A DNA stretch of 64,000 nt from Oceanobacillus kimchii X50 (GTDB lineage Bacteria > Bacillota > Bacilli > Bacillales > Amphibacillaceae), in the NCBI RefSeq assembly GCF_000340475.1, contig NZ_CM001792.1, positions 3,186,592 to 3,250,591 of the forward strand, read 5' to 3'. Shown here piece after piece: positions 1-9,790 of this stretch. Below the pieces are notes generated by a model, which ran no database searches, was not told the DNA's origin, and was given only the letters and a program-made list of their open reading frames with translations. The position numbers and the translations under genes were made by a program. Positions within the stretch are counted from its first letter, which is position 1. Every line of letters starts with the position of its first letter.

Positions 1-815
1 CCAAGACGACCAGCTTTAACATATTGTCTTAATAACGGACACGGACGATATTTACTATCTCCAAATCCTTCGTGTAATACTTCCATAATGTATAGACATG
101 TATCTAATCCGATAAAATCAGCAAGTTGCAATGGTCCCATTGGATGATTCATACCAAGTTTCATTACTTGATCTACATCCTGTGGAGAAGCAACACCTTC
201 AAACACTGTGTAAACGGCTTCATTAATCATAGGCATTAAGACACGATTAGCCACAAATCCCGGAAAATCTCGTACTTCTACACTTGATTTTCCTAATGAT
301 TCTGACATTTTATGAACAAGTTGATACGTTTCATCACTTGTCTCTAATCCACGAATGATTTCAACTAATTTCATGATTGGAACCGGATTCATAAAATGCA
401 TGCCAATAACTTGTTCTGGTCGTGTTGTCTCTGCTGCAATTTCTGTAATTGGTAACGACGATGTATTGGAAGCTAAGATAGCATGGCTTGGCGCATGTTT
501 ATCTAATTCTTGAAAAACAGAAATCTTCACGTTCATATTTTCTACTACAGCTTCAATCGCTATATCACAATTTGCTACTTCTTCAATTGTGTTAGCTAAT
601 GTTATTCGATTTAATGCTTCAATCTTATCTGTTTCAGACATTTTATCCTTTGTTACATCTTTTTCTAGTATTTTTTCAATTTGCACATATCCTCGTTGCC
701 GTGCTTCTTTATTTTTATCAAAAAGGTATACATGGTATCCAGAACGAGCACAAACAAGCGCAATTCCTGCGCCCATTTGGCCTGCTCCGACCACCATAAC
801 ATTTCGGATATTCAT
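1..815 (-). CDS. mmgB: 3-hydroxybutyryl-CoA dehydrogenase, C-terminus cut by window edge
   Basis: NAD-dependent oxidation of 3-hydroxyacyl-CoA to 3-ketoacyl-CoA in beta-oxidation or short-chain acyl-CoA metabolism, in the cytoplasm. The N-terminus shows the Rossmann motif GAGQMGAGIA, then the conserved segments SNTSSLPIT, GMHFMNPVP (catalytic His region), FPGFVANRVLMP and NHPMGPLQLADFIGLD. 271 codons are visible of a usual length near 284, so only about a dozen residues and the stop are missing. It starts with ATG behind an AAGGAGG site and lies 14 bp downstream of the thiolase stop, so the two are co-transcribed. This matches the mmgA-mmgB order I recall from B. subtilis. Substrate chain length cannot be read from the sequence. 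Confidence 0.93.
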   Translation of the reverse strand, partial: MNIRNVMVVGAGQMGAGIALVCARSGYHVYLFDKNKEARQRGYVQIEKILEKDVTKDKMSETDKIEALNRITLANTIEEVANCDIAIEAVVENMNVKISVFQELDKHAPSHAILASNTSSLPITEIAAETTRPEQVIGMHFMNPVPIMKLVEIIRGLETSDETYQLVHKMSESLGKSSVEVRDFPGFVANRVLMPMINEAVYTVFEGVASPQDVDQVMKLGMNHPMGPLQLADFIGLDTCLYIMEVLHEGFGDSKYRPCPLLRQYVKAGRL

Positions 816-829
816 GGTTATCCTCCTTG

Positions 830-2023
830 TTAGTTTAAGTCAGCTGGTACTTCAATAAGAATGGCATCTCCTTGCCCACTTCCACTACAAATAGCAGCGA
901 TTCCCTTTCCACCACCACGACGTTTTAATTCATGGATAAGCGTAAGAATGATGCGCGCTCCACTTGCTCCTATTGGATGGCCGAGAGCAACTGCTCCACC
1001 ATTCACATTGATTTTTTCTTCGTCAATATCTGCAATCTGTCCACTCGCAAGTGCAACAACTGCAAATGCTTCATTGATTTCATAAAGGTCTATTTCTTCT
1101 TTAGCAGTGCCGGTTTTTTCTAACAGTTTATTAATGACAATCCCCGGTGTTTGTGGAAAATTCTTTGCTTCTACAGCAACTTCTGCATGACCGAGAATAT
1201 AAGCCAGAGGTTGTTTATTTAATTCAGCAGCCTTTTCATCTGACATTACGACAAATGCTGCCGCTCCATCGTTTACTCCTGGAGCATTACCCGCAGTTAT
1301 CGACCCATCTTTATCAAATGCAGGACGTAGTGATGATAGTTTGTCTATTGTCGTATCTTTACGTGGCGCCTCGTCCTTATCAACTGTTATTGGATTTCCT
1401 TTTCGAGTTGAAATTTCTACAGGTACAATCTCTTCTGAAAACTTATTCGATTCGATTGCTTCCACCGCTTTTTGATGACTACGTAAAGCCCAAGCATCTT
1501 GGCGTTTTCTAGAAATCTCTAAATCTTCTGCTGTAGAATTACCATAGTTGCCCATATGATTACCTGTAAATGTACAAGTAAGACCATCATGAACCATCAT
1601 ATCTACAACAGATTTATCTCCCATTCGATTTCCCCAACGTGCATCTGGTAAAAAGTATGGGGCATTACTCATGCTCTCCATTCCACCTGCTACAATGACA
1701 TCTTCTTCTCCTAAACGAATCAACTGATCCGCTAATGTAACACTACGCATTCCAGATGCGCACACTTTATTAATCGTTTCTGATCGTGTCTCCCATGGAA
1801 GGCCAGCATTTCTTGCAGCTTGACGAGATGGGATTTGTCCTTGTCCGCCTTGTAAGACAGTTCCCATGATTACCTCATCAACGACGTCATTATTAATGCC
1901 TGCTCGTTCCATAGCTTCTTTAATTGCAATACCTCCGAGTTCTGTTGCTTTTAACGGTTTTAAGGCGCCTCCAAATTTTCCAAAAGGTGTGCGTGCACCA
2001 GATACAATTACTGTTTTTTTCAT
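830..2023 (-). CDS. mmgA: acetyl-CoA acetyltransferase (thiolase)
   Basis: Thiolase of 397 residues, which condenses two acetyl-CoA or cleaves 3-ketoacyl-CoA. The nucleophilic cysteine is C88 in [10 protein letters not shown]; the other catalytic motifs are [10 protein letters not shown] (His) and CSGSGQGDA (second Cys) near the C-terminus; EINEAFA is also present. Length is normal for the family. The ATG is preceded by AAGGAGG at good spacing. It is the first gene of an operon with the downstream 3-hydroxybutyryl-CoA dehydrogenase. A perfect-arm palindrome 20 bp upstream of the ATG suggests control by a TetR-type fatty-acid regulator. Whether it works in the degradative or the biosynthetic direction is not decidable here; nearby fadF favours degradation. 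Confidence 0.95.
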   Translation of the reverse strand: MKKTVIVSGARTPFGKFGGALKPLKATELGGIAIKEAMERAGINNDVVDEVIMGTVLQGGQGQIPSRQAARNAGLPWETRSETINKVCASGMRSVTLADQLIRLGEEDVIVAGGMESMSNAPYFLPDARWGNRMGDKSVVDMMVHDGLTCTFTGNHMGNYGNSTAEDLEISRKRQDAWALRSHQKAVEAIESNKFSEEIVPVEISTRKGNPITVDKDEAPRKDTTIDKLSSLRPAFDKDGSITAGNAPGVNDGAAAFVVMSDEKAAELNKQPLAYILGHAEVAVEAKNFPQTPGIVINKLLEKTGTAKEEIDLYEINEAFAVVALASGQIADIDEEKINVNGGAVALGHPIGASGARIILTLIHELKRRGGGKGIAAICSGSGQGDAILIEVPADLN

Positions 2024-2043
2024 TTTCGTACCTCCTTGTAATG

Positions 2044-2061
2044 ATTGAACGCTCGTTCAAT
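2044..2061. promoter_or_regulatory. palindromic operator ATTGAACG-N2-CGTTCAAT before the thiolase
   Basis: An 18-bp inverted repeat with perfect 8-bp arms and two free central bases lies between the predicted promoter and the thiolase ribosome site. Its core TGAACG-N2-CGTTCA has the same format as the site in the fadF promoter (TGAATG-N2-CATTCA). This is what a TetR-family FadR-like repressor of beta-oxidation genes would bind. The regulator gene is not in this window. Confidence 0.65.
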
Positions 2062-2083
2062 ATTGACATGGGAAAATAGAGAG

Positions 2084-2113
2084 GATATACCTCCCTACTT
2101 CCAAATTTATCAA
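2084..2113 (-). promoter_or_regulatory. predicted sigma-A promoter of the thiolase operon
   Basis: Read on the minus strand: TTGATA (2113-2108), an 18-bp spacer and TATATC (2089-2084). The palindrome at 2044-2061 lies just downstream, about where transcription would start, fitting repression. The -10 box is imperfect, so this is a moderate prediction. Confidence 0.45.
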
Positions 2114-2209
2114 AGACGAAAGGGACATGAAAAATAACTAGCCCAAAGAACTGTTATATTCATCCTAACCCTACGTATGGATAAAAATCCGACTATTGGA
2201 AGATGCACT

Positions 2210-4318
2210 TTATGCTGTTTTTACCTCTTCTTTATCCAATACAGAGATTGCTAGAATTTCGGCTACATCCATTGTACCGATATCCTCTTCCACTTCTTTT
2301 GCTTTTGTTCCATCACTTAACATCGTGAGGCAATATGGACAAGCACTAGATATCATGGTCGGCTCTACTTGCAATGCCTGTTCTGTACGAGCCACATTAA
2401 TTCTTCCTCCAGTAGTCTCCTCTGTCCACATAAGACCACCGCCAGCACCACAACACATACCATTCTCACGACTACGATTCATTTCTACTAACTCTAGACC
2501 AGGAATGGACTTCAGAATTTCTCGTGGCGGATCATATACACCATTATATCTTCCTAGATAACAAGAATCGTGATAGGTTAACCTTTCGTTTATCGCTCTT
2601 TCTGGTTTAAGTCTACCTGCCATTACTAGATCATAAAGCATTTGTGTGTGATGGTAAACTTCGGCTTCGAATCCAAAGTCAGGATATTCATTCTTAAATA
2701 TATTGTAAGCGTGTGGATCAATCGTGACAATTTTCTTGACGTCATGCTTAATAAATTGCTTAATATTTTTCTCAGCTATTTCTTGGAATAAAAACTCATT
2801 ACCAATACGACGAGCAGTATCTCCTGAGTTAGCTTCTGTATTTCCTAATATTGCAAAGCTTACACCAGCTTGGTTCATTAATTTTGCAAAAGCTAGAGCA
2901 ATTTTTTGGCTACGGCTATCAAACGAGCCCATGGAACTTACCCAGAATAGATATTCAAACGACTTCTCTTCTTTCTTCAATTCTTTCACGGTTGGAATAT
3001 ACACGGATTCATCTTCATCGCGCCATTTTACACGATCTTTTTTTGAAAGCCCCCATGGGTTACCTTGTCGTTCAATATTTGTTACTGCACGTTGAATGTC
3101 CGAATCCATTTTTCCTTCAGTCATTACTAGATAACGTCGCATGTCAATAATCGTACCTACATGTTCATTATTTACTGGACAGGCATCTTCACAATTACGG
3201 CAAGTTGTACAGCCAGCTAGTTCCTCTTCTGTGATAACATCTCCAATTAAACTTGAACTTTGAATGGTTGCAGCAACCTCTTTATCAGCTGAAGCTTGAT
3301 TTCCAGCACTACCTGCAAATGCATATGACGGAACCCAAGATGATTTACCGGTTATTGCAGCTCCTTTTTCTGTTAAATGATCACGAACTTTTATCATTAT
3401 ATCCATTGGAGATAACATTTTTCCTGTCCCTGCTGCTGGACAAACATCGGTACAACGACCACATTCTACACATGCATAAAAATCAATCATTTGATGTTGT
3501 TCAAAATCTTCTACTTTCCCAACACCAAAAGCAATTTCCTCTTCACTTTCTTCATCCACATTTTCCATATCGAAATCTAATTTCTTCAATTTACCTGGAA
3601 CTTTTTTACTCAAAAATACATTAATTGGAGCAGCGATTAAATGTGCGTGCTTCGATTGTGGGACATAAACTAAAAAGGTAAGAAGGGTAATGGTATGTAC
3701 CCACCAAGCAATGTAAAACAACACGGTAGCTGTTTCGGCTGACGCCCAGTTAAAAGCAAGAGCAAAAACACTAGCAACAGGCTCTGCCCAAGTAATCTCA
3801 TGCCCATGCCAAATCATTGCCATACCATTTCCAAATAACACGGAGACCATTAATGTACCTATAAAAATTAATACAAGCCCCGCTTTAAATCCCCTTTTAA
3901 GCCGAACAAGCTTTTCCATATAACGACGATAAAACGCCCAAATAACTGCAACTAAAATCATTAATGTTACTAACTCTTGAAAGAATACAAACCCAGGATA
4001 AAACATACCAAATGGTAAATGATTACCTGGAGATAATCCCTTTACAAACATATCAATTGCACCAAATTGAACTAAAATAAAGCCGTAAAACATCATGACG
4101 TGAATCGTTCCAGACTTCTTATCTTTTAGAAGTTTGGATTGGCCAAATACAATTTTTCCAATTCGCTTTAAGCGTAATTTAATTTCACCATCAAACTCTG
4201 ATTTCTTTCCTAGCTTGATATAAGCGATTCGAGTTGCGATTACTTTGGCAAATAAATAAAATGCGTAAATCGTGATAGCCAAAAATGCAATCCAATTAAT
4301 AATTAGAAAAGTATCCAC
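2210..4318 (-). CDS. fadF: membrane iron-sulfur oxidoreductase of beta-oxidation (FadF/YwjF type)
   Basis: 702 residues, close to the B. subtilis FadF (YwjF) length I recall. Residues 1 to about 230 hold several membrane helices resembling a heme b-type (nitrate reductase gamma-like) anchor. Next come two 4Fe-4S ferredoxin motifs (CVECGRCTDVCP and CTTCRNCEDACP), then two CCG-type domains of the heterodisulfide reductase family (CCGAGGG and CPYCLTM are visible). The family is proposed to pass electrons from ETF, reduced by acyl-CoA dehydrogenases, to menaquinone. It sits just upstream of the thiolase operon, transcribed the same way, with a matching operator in its own promoter. No ETF or acyl-CoA dehydrogenase gene is in the window. 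Confidence 0.9.
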   Translation of the reverse strand: MDTFLIINWIAFLAITIYAFYLFAKVIATRIAYIKLGKKSEFDGEIKLRLKRIGKIVFGQSKLLKDKKSGTIHVMMFYGFILVQFGAIDMFVKGLSPGNHLPFGMFYPGFVFFQELVTLMILVAVIWAFYRRYMEKLVRLKRGFKAGLVLIFIGTLMVSVLFGNGMAMIWHGHEITWAEPVASVFALAFNWASAETATVLFYIAWWVHTITLLTFLVYVPQSKHAHLIAAPINVFLSKKVPGKLKKLDFDMENVDEESEEEIAFGVGKVEDFEQHQMIDFYACVECGRCTDVCPAAGTGKMLSPMDIMIKVRDHLTEKGAAITGKSSWVPSYAFAGSAGNQASADKEVAATIQSSSLIGDVITEEELAGCTTCRNCEDACPVNNEHVGTIIDMRRYLVMTEGKMDSDIQRAVTNIERQGNPWGLSKKDRVKWRDEDESVYIPTVKELKKEEKSFEYLFWVSSMGSFDSRSQKIALAFAKLMNQAGVSFAILGNTEANSGDTARRIGNEFLFQEIAEKNIKQFIKHDVKKIVTIDPHAYNIFKNEYPDFGFEAEVYHHTQMLYDLVMAGRLKPERAINERLTYHDSCYLGRYNGVYDPPREILKSIPGLELVEMNRSRENGMCCGAGGGLMWTEETTGGRINVARTEQALQVEPTMISSACPYCLTMLSDGTKAKEVEEDIGTMDVAEILAISVLDKEEVKTA

Positions 4319-4398
4319 CGTCTGCTCCCCCTCTTTGTGTAGTATTCCTTCATTGATAACGATTACATTTTCTTCCGTGAAAGAAATCCTTACCTATT

Positions 4399-4427
4399 AC
4401 TTTAAACATGAATGATCATTCAGTCAA
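4399..4427 (-). promoter_or_regulatory. fadF promoter with operator TGAATGATCATTCA in the spacer
   Basis: On the minus strand: TTGACT (-35, 4427-4422), a 17-bp spacer and TAAAGT (-10, 4404-4399). A perfect 14-bp palindrome, TGAATGATCATTCA (4409-4422), fills the spacer and touches the -35 box, the classic position for a repressor. The half-sites match those of the B. subtilis FadR box as I recall it (TGAATGA-N4-TCATTCA), but the central gap is 4 bp shorter. Confidence 0.65.
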
Positions 4428-4528
4428 TATATTTTAGGTAAAATTTTAAAAATTCATCCTAGGATGATTGTTCATGTAATTATTGTTGTCCAATTATATG
4501 AAAGAATGGGAATGACTTGTCGATGCAT

Positions 4529-4626
4529 TTTATGTTACTTCTTTTGGTTTCTTCTCCTTCTTCTTGACACATAATGATTATTTATGTTACCACTTCTGGC
4601 TTCTTCCCCCTCCTCTGGGCACATAA
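4529..4626. repeat. two degenerate 46-bp direct repeats, period 52 bp
   Basis: Copies at 4529-4574 and 4581-4626 are both 46 bp long and agree at about 37 positions by hand count. Each begins TTTATGTTAC and ends ACATAA, so each copy is bounded by the short inverted pair TTATGT/ACATAA. They lie in the 371-bp gap between fadF and argS and encode nothing visible. The 52-bp period equals that of the array at 46953-47179. Confidence 0.7.
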
Positions 4627-4634
4627 CGTCGAAC

Positions 4635-4675
4635 CAAAAAGCCTACCCCTTTTTAATTCTAAAAGGGATAGGCTT
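4635..4675 (-). terminator. argS terminator
   Basis: An inverted repeat of about 15 bp (AAGCCTACCCCTTTT against AAAAGGGATAGGCTT, one mismatch) is followed on the minus strand by a short T run (AAAAA at 4636-4640 on the plus strand). It lies just after the argS stop. Confidence 0.8.
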
Positions 4676-4689
4676 CCTATTATTACTTA

Positions 4690-6360
4690 TTACATTTTCT
4701 CTGGGGCAGAGATTCCAATAATTGTCATTGCATTAGCTAGTGTTTGACGAACTGCTTTCATTAAAGCAATACGCGCATGTGTTCTAGCTTTATTATTTGC
4801 ATCTAATACTTTTTCTGCATTATAGAAGCTGTGTAATAACGTAGCAAGTTCAAAGATATATTGAGTCACTTTATGAGGTGTATGCTTATCAGCAGCATCA
4901 ACGATCATTTGTGGAAGCTCACCAATTTTCTTCAATAGGTCCAATTCTTTTTCAGCTGTTAATAAAGATGCATCATATTCAGCTTCAGTATTAAATCCTT
5001 TGCTTTTTGCCTGAGAAAGCATGGTGCAAATACGCGCATGTGCGTATTGTGCATAGTAAACTGGGTTATCGTTAGATTGTGATTTCGCTAAGTCCATATC
5101 AAAATCTAATTGTGAGTCGTTTGAACGGGCAACAAAGTAATATCGAACTGCATCAATTCCCACCTCGTCCATCAATTCTCGAAGTGAAACAGCCTTCCCT
5201 GTTCGCTTACTCATTTTCACTTTTTCTCCTGCTTCAAAGAGATTTACCATTTGAATAATTTTTACATCAAATTTCTCAACTGGATAGCCCAATGCTTGGA
5301 GTGCAGCACGCATACGTGGAATATATCCATGATGATCTGATCCCCATACATTAATAATCCGATCAAATCCACGATCTAGCTTGTTTTTATGATAGGCGAT
5401 ATCCGGGGTCAAATAGGTATAATTCCCATCGCCTTTAATCAAGACGCGATCTTTGTCATCACCGAATTCCGTCGTTTTAAACCAAAGTGCCCCATCTTTT
5501 TCAAATGTATAGCCACCGTCATCAAGCACAGCTAAAGTGTCATCAATTTGTCCATCTTTAAATAATGAGCGCTCTGAAAACCAATGATCAAATTCTACAC
5601 GAAAGTCCTTTAAATCCGATTCGATATTTCTTAACGATGCTTTTAAACCATACTCTTTAAAGAAATCCAAGCGTTCTTCGTGATCTTTATCCGCCCATTT
5701 TTCTCCATCTTCCTTCACTAACTCTTTAGCAATATCGATAATGGCTTGACCTCGATAGCCATCCTCTGGCATATCCACATCTTTACCAATTTCTTGTAAG
5801 TAACGTGCTTCTACAGATAACCCAAGATTATTTATTTGATTTCCTGCATCATTAATATAATATTCCCTCTCTACTTCATAACCTGCAGCTGCAAATACAT
5901 TACAAAGTACATCCCCAAAAGCAGCATTACGTGCATGCCCTAAATGGAGGTCACCAGTTGGGTTTACTGATACAAATTCCACTTGGACTTTTTCTCCATT
6001 TCCACCCGTTGACTTCCCGTAATTATCACCTGCAGATAATACAGTCTCAATTACTTCACCTAAGAAGTCTTGCTTCATGAAGAAATTAATAAATCCTGGA
6101 CCTGCAATTTCAACTTTTTCAACAGATGCTTCTGATTTATTTAAATTCTCAACGATGTCGTCTGCAATTTGTCGTGGAGCTTTCTTTGCAATACGCGCAA
6201 GTTGCATCGCAATATTAGTAGCAAAGTCTCCATGCGCTTTATCCTTTGGTTTTTCCAAAATGATATCTGGAATCTGATCCTCTGTTGCTAAATCTGCATT
6301 AATGACAGCTTGATGAATTTGTTCTTTTAATTTTTGTTCCGTTTGTTCTAATACGTTCAT
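4690..6360 (-). CDS. argS: arginyl-tRNA synthetase
   Basis: Charges tRNA-Arg with arginine in the cytoplasm; class I synthetase of 556 residues, a normal bacterial length. The HIGH-type motif HLGHARNA is at about 139-146 after the N-terminal Add-1 domain (residues 1-110), and the KMSKS-like loop reads KMSKRTGK. The C-terminal DALR anticodon-binding helices end with [17 protein letters not shown]. It starts at ATG with an AGGAGG site that overlaps the stop of the upstream ywiB gene (12 bp between them), so the pair is probably translationally coupled. It ends in a clear terminator. Confidence 0.97.
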   Translation of the reverse strand: MNVLEQTEQKLKEQIHQAVINADLATEDQIPDIILEKPKDKAHGDFATNIAMQLARIAKKAPRQIADDIVENLNKSEASVEKVEIAGPGFINFFMKQDFLGEVIETVLSAGDNYGKSTGGNGEKVQVEFVSVNPTGDLHLGHARNAAFGDVLCNVFAAAGYEVEREYYINDAGNQINNLGLSVEARYLQEIGKDVDMPEDGYRGQAIIDIAKELVKEDGEKWADKDHEERLDFFKEYGLKASLRNIESDLKDFRVEFDHWFSERSLFKDGQIDDTLAVLDDGGYTFEKDGALWFKTTEFGDDKDRVLIKGDGNYTYLTPDIAYHKNKLDRGFDRIINVWGSDHHGYIPRMRAALQALGYPVEKFDVKIIQMVNLFEAGEKVKMSKRTGKAVSLRELMDEVGIDAVRYYFVARSNDSQLDFDMDLAKSQSNDNPVYYAQYAHARICTMLSQAKSKGFNTEAEYDASLLTAEKELDLLKKIGELPQMIVDAADKHTPHKVTQYIFELATLLHSFYNAEKVLDANNKARTHARIALMKAVRQTLANAMTIIGISAPEKM

Positions 6361-6372
6361 GTCGATGTCCTC

Positions 6373-6801
6373 CTAAGAAAATGTCAGTACCAATCTATGT
6401 TCTCTTTCCAATTGTCCATTAAGTTTCATATTATAATCCATTTGTAGATTTCCTTTATCATCCTTTTCTTTTTCAAAAGAAATCCTGTTAGTAAAAGTCT
6501 CCATACGCATACTTCCATGCATATGTTGATAAATATTTTCCGTACGGCTATTTTCTTGAAATTGTTGATTCATCTTAATTGCACCTGACCGTCGAATAGC
6601 GACTCGTTCTGGTTGAATCGTAATCATATTTTGTATTTTTTGCCCATCCTCTAAAACCTCAGTAAACTTTAGAACGTCAAACTTTCCTTGAGCTATTAAT
6701 TCTCCTGAGAACGATTGTTTTTGTGTTTCTTTATCCCCAGTCTCTATATCATGAATCGTCGTCTTTAATTCAATGGTTACTTCTTTACGTCCATTTGTCA
6801 T
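6373..6801 (-). CDS. ywiB: DUF1934 beta-barrel protein YwiB
   Basis: 142 residues, DUF1934 (YwiB) family, predicted small calycin-like beta barrel, mostly alternating strands with no signal peptide. Function unknown. I recall ywiB next to argS in Bacillus, as here, where it is the first gene of the ywiB-argS unit. Conserved-looking segments are RSGAIKMNQQFQEN and YNMKLNGQLEREHRLVLTF. Because of the tight linkage to argS its job may be housekeeping, but that is inference only. Confidence 0.85.
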   Translation of the reverse strand: MTNGRKEVTIELKTTIHDIETGDKETQKQSFSGELIAQGKFDVLKFTEVLEDGQKIQNMITIQPERVAIRRSGAIKMNQQFQENSRTENIYQHMHGSMRMETFTNRISFEKEKDDKGNLQMDYNMKLNGQLEREHRLVLTFS

Positions 6802-7004
6802 AGCATCGCCTCAGTTTCGTTATTGCTTCGTTTATTATTCGTCACGAATCCGCCATTTTCATTAATGTACCTATTATAGCGATAAACGGTGGTGATAATC
6901 AATACTATTCGTTAGTGCAAGAATTTTCGAACAAACGTTTATATTCACGATTCCTTTCCAATAATGATTATATAATGCTTTTAAAACTAATGGAGACGAA
7001 AATT

Positions 7005-9029
7005 ATGAAGCAATCAAAACTTTGGAAACGAATAAGAACCATTATATGGGTAATGGTTGGACTAGTTGTAACTGCTATATTGGGTACATATATCATTGCC
7101 TATATACTCGGACCACCAGAATTAGCTGGAAAGCAAGCAACCACAGTCTATGATCGATATGATGAAAAAATCGGAGAAGAACGCTTGTTAAACTCCATGG
7201 AATGGGTTCCTCTTGATGATATGAACAAAAATATCATTCAAGCAACCTTACTTATTGAAGATCAACAATTTTTTGAACATAATGGATTCAATTATAAACG
7301 AATCGCAAAAGCAATTTGGACGAATATAACGCACGGCTCCTTAAAAGAAGGAGCAAGTACAATAACACAACAATATGCACGAAACCTATATCTAACTCCA
7401 GAAAAAGCCTGGTCTCGAAAAATACAAGAGGCTTTTTATGCTATACGTTTGGAAATGTTTTACTCCAAAGAAGAGATTCTAGAAGGTTATCTAAATACCA
7501 TCTATTACGGGCACGGTGCATATGGAATTGAAGCTGCTAGTCGTTATTTTTTTGATACGACCGCAAAAGAATTAACATTGGCACAAGCTGCAATGCTAGC
7601 AGGAATTCCCAAGGGGCCCTCGTATTATTCTCCCTTAAATAATGAAGAATTGGCTAATGAGCGTCAACAACTAATATTATCTGAAATGCTTCAACATGGT
7701 GTGATTACGCAGGAAGGGTATAATCGTGCTAGACAAGAAAAATTAATCTATGCTGAAACAGCTGCAAAAGAAGAGGCAGCACCATACTTCACTGATGAAG
7801 CACTTGTAGAAGCTGCGGAAATTTTAGATATTGATACCGAGGAAATTCAAACTGGAGGATATAAATTATATACTACATTAGATCTATCTCATCAATCAGA
7901 AATGGATCGAGCAGTAACCAATAATATGAATGGTTCAGAGGAGTTAGAAGTAGCTGGAGTGTCTATGAATCCTAATACCGGGGAAATTACTGCCTTAACT
8001 GGCGGAAAAGATTACTTAACAAGTAGTTATAATCGATCTACCAAATCAAAAAGAATGGCAGGGTCTTCTTTCAAACCAATCCTTTATTACGAAGCTTTAG
8101 AGAACGGTTATACACCAAGTACTCAATTGGTAAGTGAGGCGACGACATTTACTTTAGAAGATGGAACAACTTATCAACCTGGTAATTTTAATGGCTATTA
8201 CGCAAATGGACCAATTACTCTAGCACAAGCTATTGCACTTTCTGACAATATCTATGCAGTAAAAACAAATTTGTATCTTGGACCGAAAAATCTGGTTGAA
8301 ACAGCAAAAGATTTTGGTATTACGAGTGAACTGGATGCTGTACCTTCATTAGCTTTAGGTACTTCATCTATTAGCGTCATGGAATTAACACAGGCTTATG
8401 GCAGGATAGCGAACGGCGGGAAAGAAATCGAACCGTATACGATTCGTAAAATTGTCAATAAAAAAGGAAAAACAGTTTATGAGCATAGTGATGATAAATT
8501 AGAACAAGTTTTAGATGAGAAAAATACCTTTATCCTTACACAATTACTAACCGGTATGTTTGATGAAGAATTAAATGATTATACGAGTGTCACTGGATCG
8601 GCGATTAATAATCAGCTTTCCAATATTTATGCAGGAAAATCAGGTACAACAGATTACGATAGCTGGATGGTAGGTTATAGTCCGGAAGTTGTAACTGGTA
8701 TATGGGTAGGTTATGATGATCATCGAAAAATAACTCAAGTTCAAGAAACCACTTTCTCTAAAAACATTTGGGCAAATTATATGGAAGCCATTCACGAACC
8801 ATCGAGCAAACACACATTTGCAATGCCTTCTGGAGTTATAGGCTTACCCATTGATCCTGTTAGTGGAAAGAGAGCTACTGCCTCCTGCAGCCAAAGTCGT
8901 ATTATGTTTTTTGAAAAGGGTACAGAACCTATAGGTTATTGTACAGATAGAGATCATCCTGAAGATATAGAGGAAGAAGAAAGTGATCATCAAGGCTTCC
9001 TGAAAAAAATCTTTGATGAGTTCTTCTAG
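7005..9029 (+). CDS. pbpG: class A penicillin-binding protein (glycosyltransferase plus transpeptidase), PbpG-like
   Basis: Polymerises and cross-links peptidoglycan at the outer face of the membrane. The ATG at 7005 follows GGAGA at 8 bp and gives MKQSKLWKRI; an upstream in-frame GTG at 6915 lacks a ribosome site and would add 30 residues. One membrane helix lies at about 11-36. The GT51 domain follows, with catalytic E85 in IEDQQFFEHNGF and the motif GASTITQQYARN. The transpeptidase domain has S354-x-x-K357, S413-D-N and K545-S-G. At 674 residues it is about the size of B. subtilis PbpG (about 690). It is followed by a strong terminator and stands alone. In B. subtilis the family member is spore-related, and whether that holds here is inference. 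Confidence 0.93.
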   Translation: MKQSKLWKRIRTIIWVMVGLVVTAILGTYIIAYILGPPELAGKQATTVYDRYDEKIGEERLLNSMEWVPLDDMNKNIIQATLLIEDQQFFEHNGFNYKRIAKAIWTNITHGSLKEGASTITQQYARNLYLTPEKAWSRKIQEAFYAIRLEMFYSKEEILEGYLNTIYYGHGAYGIEAASRYFFDTTAKELTLAQAAMLAGIPKGPSYYSPLNNEELANERQQLILSEMLQHGVITQEGYNRARQEKLIYAETAAKEEAAPYFTDEALVEAAEILDIDTEEIQTGGYKLYTTLDLSHQSEMDRAVTNNMNGSEELEVAGVSMNPNTGEITALTGGKDYLTSSYNRSTKSKRMAGSSFKPILYYEALENGYTPSTQLVSEATTFTLEDGTTYQPGNFNGYYANGPITLAQAIALSDNIYAVKTNLYLGPKNLVETAKDFGITSELDAVPSLALGTSSISVMELTQAYGRIANGGKEIEPYTIRKIVNKKGKTVYEHSDDKLEQVLDEKNTFILTQLLTGMFDEELNDYTSVTGSAINNQLSNIYAGKSGTTDYDSWMVGYSPEVVTGIWVGYDDHRKITQVQETTFSKNIWANYMEAIHEPSSKHTFAMPSGVIGLPIDPVSGKRATASCSQSRIMFFEKGTEPIGYCTDRDHPEDIEEEESDHQGFLKKIFDEFF

Positions 9030-9059
9030 GATAGTCCTACAAGGGAATTTTTATAAAAA

Positions 9060-9102
9060 AACAGCCAGTATCGAGGATCTCGATAGCTGGCTGTTTTTTT
9101 GT
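9060..9102 (+). terminator. pbpG terminator
   Basis: The stem AACAGCCAG-TATCGAG pairs with CTCGATA-GCTGGCTGTT with one bulged base and is followed by eight T residues. Confidence 0.92.
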
Positions 9103-9215
9103 CCTAGTAAACATGAGTGAGCCCATGTATTCAATAGTTTACAAATTTTTGACAAAAAGTACAAGATTTTCTTGTTAAGTTCTTCATTCATTCACAAAAT
9201 CGTAACATTTAATTA

Positions 9216-9731
9216 CTAAAATAATTGTCGTGTTAATTCCTCTGTAGAATTTTCCCATAACTCTGGTTTGTAGTCACGAAGGAAGTCACCTAGTAGCTTC
9301 TTCGAATGATCATCCATATGTTCAACAATAATATGACCTTTCAATGATTTTTCCATATGCTTCACATGTTCCGCCATTGATTTATATGCACGCTTGATTT
9401 CCCGATTCACACGAATTTCACTTCCTGCTACTCCAGCATAATAAGGTCCATTTTCGTTTTTGTCTACCGTGACCCATACTATCCAGTATAATTTGCCACC
9501 TTGCACTTCTTCTCTATCATTGATCCATTTCACTCTACGTTCAACGTCACTTCTAGCATGCATCGCAGCCATATCTACATAGGCCTTATCTTCATTTGGA
9601 TCGACAATGATAGATGACATATTTTCTAAACTAATCGTCCCAGCACCATAACCTCCATGGCCATCTGTAGAATCATCTTTTATGATCGTAAAATTATTCT
9701 TTTTTTTGTTGGAAGATTGATCTGAACTCAT
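9216..9731 (-). CDS. ywhD: YwhD family protein, function unknown
   Basis: 171 residues of the YwhD family, known only from Bacilli. No membrane helix or signal peptide. Recognisable family segments are NNFTIIKDDSTDGHGGYG at the N-terminus and MHARSDVERRVKW in the middle. The start has GGAGG upstream. It is the last of three minus-strand genes (ywfO, ywgA, ywhD) separated by short gaps. I know of no proven function and none can be read from the sequence. Confidence 0.85.
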   Translation of the reverse strand: MSSDQSSNKKKNNFTIIKDDSTDGHGGYGAGTISLENMSSIIVDPNEDKAYVDMAAMHARSDVERRVKWINDREEVQGGKLYWIVWVTVDKNENGPYYAGVAGSEIRVNREIKRAYKSMAEHVKHMEKSLKGHIIVEHMDDHSKKLLGDFLRDYKPELWENSTEELTRQLF

Positions 9732-9790
9732 GTGGTAACCTCCTAATTAATTACTATTGGTGCTATTGTAGCACGTTCATCTGTAGTTTT

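Noticed and set aside
6915..7004. GTG start of the penicillin-binding protein at 6915
   Set aside because: No ribosome site, while ATG at 7005 has GGAGA at 8 bp and gives a normal N-terminus.
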